Positions 28,534 through 35,725 of a stretch of DNA of 54,881 bases are shown here, piece after piece. A program made the position numbers and the translations under genes. Each line of letters begins with the position of its first letter. The first letter of the stretch is position 1. The notes under the pieces are model-generated. The model made no database searches. It was given only the letters and a program-made list of their open reading frames with translations, and was not told the origin of the DNA. Source of the DNA: Alphaproteobacteria bacterium (GTDB lineage: Bacteria; Pseudomonadota; Alphaproteobacteria; Caulobacterales; Caulobacteraceae); assembly GCA_018820665.1 (NCBI GenBank), contig JAHJNW010000111.1:1-54881 (forward strand), read 5' to 3'.

Positions 28534-29262
28534 GTGCGCATTTTCCCTTTCCTCCTCGCCCTCACGGCCGTCGCGGCCTGCTCGCCCGCGACCAATGAGA
28601 CGGGCGAAGCCTTCACCGCCACCGGCGAGATCATCGCCATGAGCGGCGGCGAGGGCGGGCCGGCCAACGCCTGTTTCAGCTGCCACGGCCTTGACGGCGG
28701 CGGCGACGGCGCCAGCGTGCCTCGCCTCGCCGGCCTGGACGTGGGGTATCTGCAGAAGCAACTGTCGGACTACGCCAACGATCTGAGGAGCGATCCGGCG
28801 ATGACCCTGATCGCACGCCGGCTGGACGACGAAGACCAGCGGGCCGTCGCCGCCTGGTACGCCGCCATGACGCCGCCCTCTATGATCGCGACGGGGGCCC
28901 CGGCGCCGGACATCTATCTGCACGGCGATCCCGCGCGGGGCGTAACCGCCTGCGCCAGCTGCCACGGGCCCGAGGGGCTGGGCGTCGGCGCCGGCAATCC
29001 GGCCATTTCGGGCCAGCCCGCGGCCTATACGGTGGATCAGTTGCAGCGTTTTCAGCGGGCCGAGCGGCGCAACGATCCGCGCGGCGTCATGACCGACGCG
29101 GCCGCCGGCCTCACCGATGACGAAATGCGGACCATAGCCGCCTGGCTCGAGCGCGCACCCACTGCTCCGCCGCCAGCCAGCGACGCTGCCAGCGCGAGCG
29201 CGGCCCGGACGGCTGCGGAAGGATCGGCAGCATCCCGTGAACCACGTCGTCCCGGTCGATGA
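28534..29262 (+). CDS. Di-haem cytochrome c (cytochrome c4-like) lipoprotein
   Basis: 242 aa from GTG 28534. Lipobox VAAC (Cys16). Two haem motifs, CFSCHG (47-52) and CASCHG (140-145), in two homologous halves with c4-type spacing (GLDGGGDGASVPRLAGLDVGYLQKQL and GPEGLGVGAGNPAISGQPAAYTVDQL). The c4 fold ends near IAAWLERA; a further ~45-residue Ala/Ser/Pro tail overlaps the end of the convergent cytochrome b561 gene by 152 bp. Probably carries electrons to the caa3 oxidase. Divergent from the oxidase operon. Confidence 0.9.
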   Translation: MRIFPFLLALTAVAACSPATNETGEAFTATGEIIAMSGGEGGPANACFSCHGLDGGGDGASVPRLAGLDVGYLQKQLSDYANDLRSDPAMTLIARRLDDEDQRAVAAWYAAMTPPSMIATGAPAPDIYLHGDPARGVTACASCHGPEGLGVGAGNPAISGQPAAYTVDQLQRFQRAERRNDPRGVMTDAAAGLTDDEMRTIAAWLERAPTAPPPASDAASASAARTAAEGSAASREPRRPGR

Positions 29263-29821
29263 AATGGTGCTTGAGCGCGGCTCCGACATGGATCGGGATC
29301 AGCGCCACCAGGGCCAGGATCAGACCCCAGTGCATCCACTCCGCCACCGCCTCGATGCGCCAGCGCTGAACGGCGGCGAGGTCGCCGAACGGCATCAACG
29401 GCCACGGAATGAAGCCGACCAGCGACAGGTCCTGCTCGCGCGCGGTGGCCGAGATCATCGCCCAGCCGGTCAGGGGCAGGCCGAACAGGCAGGTGTAGAA
29501 GACATAGTGGGTGGCGTGGGCCGCCATGCTCTCCCAGCCGGGCTTGTCGGCGTCGTTGATCGGCCCCGGGGCCAGGGTGCGCCAGGCCAGCCGCGCCATC
29601 ACCAGCACCAGCATCAGGACGCCGATCAGATAGTGGAGGTCGTGCGCCGCGACCTTGTCGCCGCCGACCGGCAGCCGGCCCATCCACCAGCCCCAGAACA
29701 GCTGGAAGATCACCAGCGCCGCCATGGTCCAGTGGAACAGGATCCCGACCGGCGAATAGCGGCCCTCGTCGGTATGGCCCGCCGCCCATTCGAGGACGTT
29801 GCCGATCAGGCGGTCGATCAT
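29111..29821 (-). CDS. Cytochrome b561 family protein
   Basis: 236 aa, starting MIDRLIGNVLEWAAG. Four membrane helices with the haem-binding His typical of bacterial di-haem b561 (FHWTMAALVIFQLFWGWWMG and HYLIGVLMLVLVMARLAWRT, later WMHWGLILALVALIPIHVGAALKHHFIDRDDV). Such proteins transfer electrons between quinol and periplasmic acceptors. Third gene of the gcd operon; ATG overlaps the CtaG stop by 4 bp. The C-terminal 50 residues overlap the end of the convergent c4 cytochrome. Confidence 0.88.
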   Translation of the reverse strand: MIDRLIGNVLEWAAGHTDEGRYSPVGILFHWTMAALVIFQLFWGWWMGRLPVGGDKVAAHDLHYLIGVLMLVLVMARLAWRTLAPGPINDADKPGWESMAAHATHYVFYTCLFGLPLTGWAMISATAREQDLSLVGFIPWPLMPFGDLAAVQRWRIEAVAEWMHWGLILALVALIPIHVGAALKHHFIDRDDVVHGMLPILPQPSGPRSRWQRRWLAAEQWVRARARRLWSAFRHR

Positions 29822-30567
29822 GCGGGGCTCGCGTCGGGATCGGCTTCGGAACGGGCGTCGGGTCCGATCCAGCGGCCCAGCACCAGCAGGGCCGCGGCCA
29901 GATAGACGGCCGCCGCCGGGGCCCACATGATCAGGCCGGCGGCCTGCTGGTCCTCCAGCGGGCTCAGACCCCAGGCGGCGGTGGTCAGGAAATGCGGGGC
30001 GTAGACCGGCTGGCCGGTGAAGGTCAGCAGGGCGCCCAGCAGGCCCATGGCGACCATGGCCAGCAGCAGGGCGGCGACGGCGGCGGGAGCCGAGGCGCGA
30101 CGCACGCCCATCCAGAACCAGACCGACGATCCCAGCAGGCTGACCTGCATCAGCCAGTAGAGGCCATCATTCGACAGGGCTGCGCCATAGGCCGTCGGCG
30201 CGTGCCAGGCCCAGAACACTGCCGCCTGCACCGCCGTGGCCACGGCCAGCGATCCGACCCGCCCGCGCGGCAGGGCCCAGGCGATCAGCGGGGCCGATAC
30301 CGCGACCAGCAGGACGTGGTGCACCGTGCGCGCCGCGAACAGGCTGGAGCTCAGGGCGCACAGGGGCGAGACGAAGATGATGGTCAGGACCAGCAGGGCC
30401 GCGGCCCCGAGGACCCGTTCCCGCCCCGAGGTCCGCAGCAGGACCAGCCCCAGCCCCAACGCCAGGGCGGCGAGCAGCACGGGGTCGAGGTTCCAGCGCG
30501 CCAGCCACTCGCCCGGCCCTGGACCCGGCCCGCAGTAGGGCGCCCAGATCTGTCCGCCGCCGCTCAT
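29818..30567 (-). CDS. ctaG: CtaG-like cytochrome c oxidase assembly protein (caa3 type)
   Basis: 249 aa, about seven membrane helices. It starts MSGGGQIWAPYCGPGPG and contains SPLCALSSSLFAARTVHHVLLVAVSAPLIAW, the signature of the caa3_CtaG family (distinct from Cox11-type CtaG). The family supports CuB/haem insertion in caa3 oxidases. It sits between gcd and the cytochrome b561 gene with 4-bp overlaps on both sides. Its presence fits the caa3 operon 2 kb away. Confidence 0.88.
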   Translation of the reverse strand: MSGGGQIWAPYCGPGPGPGEWLARWNLDPVLLAALALGLGLVLLRTSGRERVLGAAALLVLTIIFVSPLCALSSSLFAARTVHHVLLVAVSAPLIAWALPRGRVGSLAVATAVQAAVFWAWHAPTAYGAALSNDGLYWLMQVSLLGSSVWFWMGVRRASAPAAVAALLLAMVAMGLLGALLTFTGQPVYAPHFLTTAAWGLSPLEDQQAAGLIMWAPAAAVYLAAALLVLGRWIGPDARSEADPDASPA

Positions 30568-33017
30568 CGCTCGGGCAGCGCCCAGGCCATGACGTAGTCG
30601 CCCGGCGGGGTCTCCATGAAGTGGTGGCCGCCGGCCATGAGCACGAGATACTGGCGGCCGTCCTGCTCATAGATCATCGGCCCGGCCTGACCGCCGGCCG
30701 GAAGGACCTCGGACCAGACGGTCTCGCCGGTCTCGATGTCGATGGCGCGGATCAGGTCGTCGGTGGCGGCGGCGACGAAGATCAGTCCGCCGGCGGTGAC
30801 CACCGCGCCGCCGTTGTTCGGCGTGCCGATGTCGAGCGGCAGCATCGAGGGGATGCCGAACGGACCGTTCTTGCGCGCCGTGCCCAGCGGCCGGTCCCAG
30901 ACCGTCTGGCCGGTGCGGATGTCGATGGCGCGAATGCCGCCGTAGGGGGGCTGTTTGCACAGCATGCCGGTCGACCCCATGCGCCAGCCGGCGTTGACGT
31001 CGATGGCGTAGGGGACGCCGACCTGCGGATCGCCCGCGCCCTCGGCGCCGCCCGACTCGGCCCGCGGATCGCCGTGGGGGACCCAGCCCTTGGCGTCAGC
31101 CTCGGCGCGCGGGACCAGCCGGTTGTAGTTGGGCATGTCGTTGTAGTTGGCGATGATCCAGCCGCGCCGCGGATCGACCGCCACCCCGCCCCAGTCGGAG
31201 CCGCCGTTGTAGCCCGGATACTGGATCCAGCGCCGGTCGCTGGTCGGCGGCGTATAGATGCCGTCGTAGGCGGCCTGGCGGAAGCCGATGCGGCAGATCA
31301 TCTGGTCGATCGGCGACATGCCCCACATGTCGCGCTCGGTGAGATTTCGTTTCGCCAGGGTGTGGAACAGGGAGAACGGCTGGGTCGCGGCGCGCTCCTG
31401 CGGCTCGACGCCGCCCTGGGGGGCCGGACGCTCCTCGACCGGGGTCAGCGGCCGGCCGGTGCGGCGGTCGAGGATGTAGAGGTCACCCTGTTTGCTGGGC
31501 AGTATCAGGGCCGGGACCACGCCCGCGGCCGTCGGATAGTCGATCAGCGTCGCCTGGGAGCCGAGGTCGTAGTCCCACACATCCTTGCGCACCGTCTGGA
31601 ACGACCAGGCCGGGCGGCCGGTGTTGACGTCCAGCGCCACCAGCGCCGTGGCGTAGCGGTTCTCGGCCTCCGAACGGTCGGCGCTGTAGTAGTCGGCGGC
31701 GGAATTGCCCATCGGCAGATAGACCAGCCCCAGCTGCTCGTCGCCCGAGGCGGTGGTCCACATATTGGGGGTGCCGCGCGTCCAGGTGTCGTCCCCGGCC
31801 GGGCGGCCGGTCAGGTCGGGCCGGGTCATGTCCCAGGCCCAGCGCAGCTCGCCCGTGACGGCGTCGAAGCCCTGGATGACGCCGGACGGCGCCGAGTTGT
31901 ACTGGCCGTCCAGCACCTGATGTCCGGTGACGATCACGCCCTGGACGATGGTCGGGGCCGAGGTGATCGAGACCATGCCGGGGATGACGTCGCCCATCCC
32001 GACCTTGATATCGACCGCGCCATTGGTCCCGAAATCGGCGCAGGGGCGGCCGGTGCGGGCGTCGACGGCGATCAGCCGGCCGTCCAGCGTGCCTTCGATG
32101 ATGCGCGTGGCGCAGGCGGCGGTGGCGGCGGGGGTCGCGGGCGCGGGGGTCGCCGGCGTCGGGGTGTCGCCAGCGGTGGCGGCCGGCGCGGACGCGCCGG
32201 TCTCATGGTAGGCCACGCCGCGGCAGGCGGCGGTGTAGGGGATCCAGTCGTCCGAAACCTGCGGGTCATAGCGCCAGCGCTGGCGGCCCGTCCGGGCGTC
32301 GAGGGCGATCAGGATGTTCCGCGCCGTGCACAGATAGACCGTGTCGCCGATCTTGAGCGGCGTGGTCTCGGCGCCCCACTTCTCTTCCGGCGTGTCGCCG
32401 GTGCGGAAGGTCCAGGCCCGCTCCAGCTGGCCGACGTTGTCCGGGGTGATCTGGGTCAGGGGCGAATAGCGGCGCGAGGCTTCGGTGCCGCCGTAGGCCG
32501 GCCAGTCGGCGCCGGCGGCGCGGAGCGAGGGGTCGGACATGGCGGCGAGCGCGGCCGCCGGCACGTCAGTGGGCTGCATCGGCCGGTTGGCCTGGGCGAC
32601 GACGACGCCGGAGATCAGGGCGCCGATGACGAAGACGGCGGCCCCGCCGAGGGCGAACCGCGCGCCCCTGCGCGTGTCCAGCACCGGCAGGGCGGCGATC
32701 ACCAGCGCCAGCAGGACGGCGGGCGCGATCACGCGCGGCACCAGGGCCCAGCCGTTAAGCCCGACTTCCCACAGCGCCCAGAGGACGGTCAGGACGAACA
32801 CGCCGATGTAGATCCAGGCGCCGAGGAGGCTCAGGCGCCAGAGCATGACGCCGGAGGCGACCAGGCCGAGCCCCGCCAGCAGATAGTAGGGAGAACCGCC
32901 CAGCGACAGCAGCCAGACGCCGCCGCCGGCCAGCACCAGGCCGATCAGCGCCAGCAGCACCGCAAGGATTCGCACCGCGATGACCCCAAGGCCGCTGCTT
33001 TTTTCGACTCTCGGCAT
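30564..33017 (-). CDS. gcd: Membrane-bound PQQ-dependent dehydrogenase (glucose/quinate/shikimate family)
   Basis: 817 aa. Five N-terminal helices (about 12-145) anchor a periplasmic eight-bladed PQQ barrel. Visible family motifs: DWPAYGGTEASRRYSPLTQITPDNV, IRAIDIRTGQTVWDRPLG and GGQAGPMIYEQDGRQYLVLMAGG. It oxidises an aldose or cyclic polyol and feeds quinone. Unusual is an Ala/Thr/Pro-rich insert (about residues 274-300) between YTAACRGVAYHE and CATRIIEGTLDGRL. It heads an operon with ctaG and b561; a GGAAC-N16-GGTT motif lies upstream. Confidence 0.93.
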   Translation of the reverse strand: MPRVEKSSGLGVIAVRILAVLLALIGLVLAGGGVWLLSLGGSPYYLLAGLGLVASGVMLWRLSLLGAWIYIGVFVLTVLWALWEVGLNGWALVPRVIAPAVLLALVIAALPVLDTRRGARFALGGAAVFVIGALISGVVVAQANRPMQPTDVPAAALAAMSDPSLRAAGADWPAYGGTEASRRYSPLTQITPDNVGQLERAWTFRTGDTPEEKWGAETTPLKIGDTVYLCTARNILIALDARTGRQRWRYDPQVSDDWIPYTAACRGVAYHETGASAPAATAGDTPTPATPAPATPAATAACATRIIEGTLDGRLIAVDARTGRPCADFGTNGAVDIKVGMGDVIPGMVSITSAPTIVQGVIVTGHQVLDGQYNSAPSGVIQGFDAVTGELRWAWDMTRPDLTGRPAGDDTWTRGTPNMWTTASGDEQLGLVYLPMGNSAADYYSADRSEAENRYATALVALDVNTGRPAWSFQTVRKDVWDYDLGSQATLIDYPTAAGVVPALILPSKQGDLYILDRRTGRPLTPVEERPAPQGGVEPQERAATQPFSLFHTLAKRNLTERDMWGMSPIDQMICRIGFRQAAYDGIYTPPTSDRRWIQYPGYNGGSDWGGVAVDPRRGWIIANYNDMPNYNRLVPRAEADAKGWVPHGDPRAESGGAEGAGDPQVGVPYAIDVNAGWRMGSTGMLCKQPPYGGIRAIDIRTGQTVWDRPLGTARKNGPFGIPSMLPLDIGTPNNGGAVVTAGGLIFVAAATDDLIRAIDIETGETVWSEVLPAGGQAGPMIYEQDGRQYLVLMAGGHHFMETPPGDYVMAWALPER

Positions 33018-33047
33018 GACTCACCCCTGTCCAGCTTCACCGCAATG

Positions 33048-33072
33048 AACCGGCGGGGAGCGGGCGGGTTCC
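33048..33072 (-). promoter_or_regulatory. EcfG/sigma-T-like promoter for gcd-ctaG-b561
   Basis: Minus strand GGAAC (33068-33072), 16-bp spacer, GGTT (33048-33051), the same form as upstream of the oxidase operon. The gcd start is 31 bp downstream. Confidence 0.5.
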
Positions 33073-33097
33073 GATTTTTCCGGGTCGGCGTCGCGTA

Positions 33098-33286
33098 TCA
33101 GGAACCGCGTTCGCTTTCGGCCCGGGTGGAGGCGTCGTCGCCCGAGCCGGATCCCGGTCCGCCGGCGGAGGGCGGCCGGGGCGATTTCTGCCGCGGCGCC
33201 GCGGCGTCCTCGCCGACCCGCTGCTGTCCCAGGCCGCCGTTCTGATGGACCAACCGGCCCTTGTCGGTGGCGTTGCGGACCCCCAT
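33098..33286 (-). CDS. Small disordered hydrophilic protein, stress-type
   Basis: 62 aa, starting MGVRNATDKGRLVHQNGGLG. Rich in Gly, Ser, Arg, Asp and Pro, no membrane segment, probably disordered. The ATG shares one base with the stop of the DUF3606-like gene (TGATG), so translation is coupled. No family recognised; the composition fits proteins of general-stress regulons. Confidence 0.55.
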   Translation of the reverse strand: MGVRNATDKGRLVHQNGGLGQQRVGEDAAAPRQKSPRPPSAGGPGSGSGDDASTRAESERGS

Positions 33287-33480
33287 CAGCGTCGCCCGCC
33301 CAGTTCGCGCTGGAGTTCGCGGAAGCCGGTTCCGACCCGGGCGACGGCCAGTCGCGCCGCTTCTGGCGTGACGGCGAAGGTCGTCGCCAGCCGCTGCACC
33401 TCTGCGTCGTCGACCGGCAAGCCCGCGCCGGGGGACCACCCCGTTGGGTCCGGCGCCGGCGTATTCGACACGGTTTCCAT
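33286..33480 (-). CDS. DUF3606-like small protein
   Basis: 64 aa, starting METVSNTPAPDPTG with GAGGAGGG before the ATG. The core VDDAEVQRLATTFAVTPEAARLAVARVGTGFRELQREL fits the DUF3606 pattern (a short helical pair with AV..VG..). DUF3606 genes are frequent targets of EcfG-type sigma factors. Divergent from the 71-aa gene and coupled to the 62-aa gene. Confidence 0.65.
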   Translation of the reverse strand: METVSNTPAPDPTGWSPGAGLPVDDAEVQRLATTFAVTPEAARLAVARVGTGFRELQRELGGRR

Positions 33481-33509
33481 GGCTCGGCCCTCCTCAGACC
33501 TGTGATGGA

Positions 33510-33534
33510 AACTCGGGGCGAGGGTTTTGGGTCC
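33510..33534 (-). promoter_or_regulatory. Weak EcfG-like promoter for the DUF3606 pair
   Basis: Minus strand GGACC (33530-33534), 16-bp spacer, AGTT (33510-33513): two mismatches from GGAAC-N16-CGTT, correct spacing and position 30 bp before the start. Confidence 0.3.
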
Positions 33535-33535
33535 A

Positions 33536-33553
33536 GTGTCGGGTCTCCGACAC
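33536..33553. repeat. Inverted repeat between divergent small stress genes
   Basis: GTGTCGG/CCGACAC arms (7 bp) around GTCT. No U-tract, so it is not a terminator; could be an operator or cruciform between the two divergent promoters. Confidence 0.5.
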
Positions 33554-33584
33554 GGGCGGCGCGGCGGGCGGCGGCGCGCGCGGC

Positions 33585-33609
33585 GGAACTCCGCCTCCGC
33601 CGCGCCGTT
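33585..33609 (+). promoter_or_regulatory. EcfG/sigma-T promoter (perfect consensus)
   Basis: GGAAC (33585-33589), 16-bp spacer, CGTT (33606-33609), matching the alphaproteobacterial EcfG consensus exactly. The ATG of the 71-aa gene begins 8 bp after CGTT, implying a near-leaderless message. Confidence 0.65.
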
Positions 33610-33617
33610 GGCTCGGC

Positions 33618-33833
33618 ATGACCCGCAAACCCGACGACAAGACCCCTGCCCGAACCGCCTCGCGGTCTTCCGGCCTCGTCGTCGGCGGCCAGGGCGGTCC
33701 CGAAGAGGAGTTGCTGGAGTCGGGGCAGGAGGAGGTCTTCTCCCGCACCGAGGTCGAGAGCGGCCGGATCGAGCATCAGGCGAAGGCCGGCGGGTCCAGC
33801 GACGCGGGCGGCGAGCGCAAGCGCCCAGCCTGA
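33618..33833 (+). CDS. Small disordered acidic protein, stress-type
   Basis: 71 aa, starting MTRKPDDKTPARTASRSSGL; hydrophilic, Glu/Ser/Gly-rich, no hydrophobic core. A perfect EcfG promoter is directly upstream and there is no Shine-Dalgarno, fitting a leaderless stress gene. The frame is open further upstream but those codons are a GC-rich shadow. No family recognised. Confidence 0.6.
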   Translation: MTRKPDDKTPARTASRSSGLVVGGQGGPEEELLESGQEEVFSRTEVESGRIEHQAKAGGSSDAGGERKRPA

Positions 33834-33835
33834 CC

Positions 33836-34978
33836 TCAGGCGGCCTGACGCGCTCCCGCCGCCGCCGCGATCAGCGGCTCGAACAGATGACGGGCGAGGT
33901 GGCGCACCACCGGGACCGCGACCCCGTCGCCGGTCAGGTGGTAGGCGTCGCTGTAGTTTCGCGGCAGGGCATAGGCGTCCGGCAGGCCCATCAGCCGCGC
34001 CGTCTCCCGCGCCGAGATCAGCCGCGACCGCACCCGCGGACCGTCGACGACAAGGATGATCTGGCGACTCGACCCGCCGCCCGGGGTTCGCAGGCAGCCG
34101 GCGACATCATCGAACCGCACCTCGGCCCGCTGAACCTTGGTCCCGCCCTCGACCCGGGTCCGGCGGTAGACGCCGCCGACCATGCGGCGCCCGGCGCGTC
34201 GGGCCGCCTCGACCTTGGCGGCGTTGACCGGCGACATCTGATCCAGCAGCCGTTTGGTCTCGGCCTGGTTATGCCAGCCGACGCTGTCGGGCGCGTCCTC
34301 GATAAGGTCGGCGAAGGTTTCGACCCGGCGCGCCGGCGTGGGCGGGTTCCACCACAGCAACCGATCCCGCACCGCCTCCGGCAGGGCCGCCGTCGCCCGC
34401 CGCACAGCCCGGGTGTGGAACGGCTCGACCGGCTCCGGCGACAGCAGTTGCGGCGCGATCCCGACGCCGTCGCGCACGCCGAGGACGAACAGCCGCGGCC
34501 GGCTCTGCGGCACGAACAGCTCGGCGTTGATGACCAGGGCCCCATAACGGTAGCCGGCTTCGGCGAAGGTCCGGCAGATGGTCTCGAAATCGCGCCCGCC
34601 GTGCGAGGTCAGGGTCCCGCAGACGTTCTCGACCGCGACCAGCGGCGGGGCGCGGCCCTGATCGATCAGGCCGCGGATCACATCCCAGAAGGCGTGGAAG
34701 GCGCCGGAGCGGGCGCCGTCCAGCCCCGCGCCGGTTCCGGCCAGCGACAGGTCCTGACAGGGGAAGCTGCCCCAGACCAGGTCCGGCCGGCCCGGCAGGG
34801 CGGCCGCGTCGAGGGCGCGGATATCGCCGACGGTCAGCTCGCCGCCCGTGCCCCAGTTGGCCTGGTAGGCGAAGCCCTTGCGGGCGTCGAAATCATTGGC
34901 GAACAGGCAGGTCCAGTCGGCACCCAGCCCGGCCCGGACCATGCCGCCGCCGGCGAAGAACTCATAGAAGCTGGGCAA
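33836..34978 (-). CDS. DNA (cytosine-5) methyltransferase, orphan
   Basis: 380 aa from a TTG at 34978 (GGGGA 5 bp upstream); the frame runs on into tRNA-Val, which is not coding. Motif I FFAGGGMVRAGLG (about 7-19), motif IV FPCQDLS with catalytic C74, ENV (117-119), QSRPR (158-162), and motif X GDGVAVPVVRHLARHLFEPL at the end. The target-recognition region lies between about 200 and 310. It transfers a methyl from SAM to C5 of cytosine in a sequence I cannot predict. No restriction endonuclease or Vsr gene is adjacent, so it is solitary. Confidence 0.9.
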   Translation of the reverse strand: MPSFYEFFAGGGMVRAGLGADWTCLFANDFDARKGFAYQANWGTGGELTVGDIRALDAAALPGRPDLVWGSFPCQDLSLAGTGAGLDGARSGAFHAFWDVIRGLIDQGRAPPLVAVENVCGTLTSHGGRDFETICRTFAEAGYRYGALVINAELFVPQSRPRLFVLGVRDGVGIAPQLLSPEPVEPFHTRAVRRATAALPEAVRDRLLWWNPPTPARRVETFADLIEDAPDSVGWHNQAETKRLLDQMSPVNAAKVEAARRAGRRMVGGVYRRTRVEGGTKVQRAEVRFDDVAGCLRTPGGGSSRQIILVVDGPRVRSRLISARETARLMGLPDAYALPRNYSDAYHLTGDGVAVPVVRHLARHLFEPLIAAAAGARQAA

Positions 34979-35034
34979 GCGATCCCCGAATCTGCAGCGG
35001 CCCGAGGGCGACGCACTGGAGTGTAGGGGAGGAA

Positions 35035-35109
35035 TGGTGGACGCGACAGGGATTGAACCTGTGACCCCCTCGATGTCAACGAGGTGCTCTCCCGCTGAGC
35101 TACGCATCC
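35035..35109 (-). tRNA. tRNA-Val (GAC)
   Basis: 75 nt including an encoded CCA (35035-35037). Acceptor GGATGCG/CGCGTCC with one G-T pair, D-stem GCTC/GAGC, anticodon stem CCTCG/CGAGG with loop TTGACAT (anticodon GAC), T-stem ACAGG/CCTGT with TTCAATC. All arms pair. Confidence 0.97.
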
Positions 35110-35231
35110 GCCAAGACGGTTCCGGACAGGTCCGGAACGGGAAGGAGCGGTCTATAACCCCACAGGGGCGCGGACCGCAAGGGCGAAACCGTGGCGATTC
35201 GATCTCAGGATCGTGGCGCCGGACTTGGGGC

Positions 35232-35591
35232 TCAGGCGGCCGCCACCATCCGCTCGACCTCGCCGACCAGGTCGCGCAGATGGACCGGCTTGGACAGCAC
35301 CTTGGCCTGGGGGCTGGCCTGGGCGGCCGACAGGGCGACGGCGGCGAAGCCGGTGATGAACATGATGCGGATGCCCGGCTGACGGGCGGCGGCGACGCGG
35401 GCCACCTCGATGCCGTCGGCGCCGGGCATGACGATGTCGGTCAGCAGCAGGTCCCAGGGGCCCTGGTCGAGGGCGTCGATGGCGTCATCGCCATTCTCGC
35501 AATCGACCACGGAATGGCCGGCGCGTTCGAGCGCCCGGGTCAGGAACCCGCGCAAGGAGTGGTCGTCCTCGGCCAGAAGAATGCGCGCCAT
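35232..35591 (-). CDS. cpdR: Cell-cycle response regulator CpdR
   Basis: 119 aa single receiver domain, ATG 35591. MARILLAEDD supplies the acidic pair D9/D10, D52 in LLLTDIVMPGADGIE is the phosphorylation site, and KVLSKPVHLR holds the conserved Lys. The strings LLLTDIVMP, IRIMFITGFAAVAL and AKVLSKPVHLR.LV.EV are specific to CpdR. Unphosphorylated CpdR docks to ClpXP and primes destruction of PdeA, McpA and other substrates; CckA-ChpT phosphorylates it. No partner genes are nearby. It follows tRNA-Val by about 120 bp on the other side. Confidence 0.92.
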   Translation of the reverse strand: MARILLAEDDHSLRGFLTRALERAGHSVVDCENGDDAIDALDQGPWDLLLTDIVMPGADGIEVARVAAARQPGIRIMFITGFAAVALSAAQASPQAKVLSKPVHLRDLVGEVERMVAAA

Positions 35592-35725
35592 GTCTGTTTT
35601 CGCCCCGTCTTGTTGCCCGAAGGCTAGACCGGATCGGTAAACCCGCCATGAAAATCCCCCGCGCGGCGAGGCGGAGGAGGCGCCCGACCTGTGGATCAAT
35701 GCGCGAAACAGGCTAAGGAGCGGCC

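Noticed and set aside
34979..35107. N-terminal extension of the methyltransferase frame
   Set aside because: The first 43 codons of that frame read through tRNA-Val and its flank. The motif I region begins right after a TTG with a ribosome site, so the extension is not protein coding.
33836..35109. A prophage or genomic island at tRNA-Val
   Set aside because: No integrase, no repeat of the tRNA 3' end and no shift in gene content beyond the methyltransferase.
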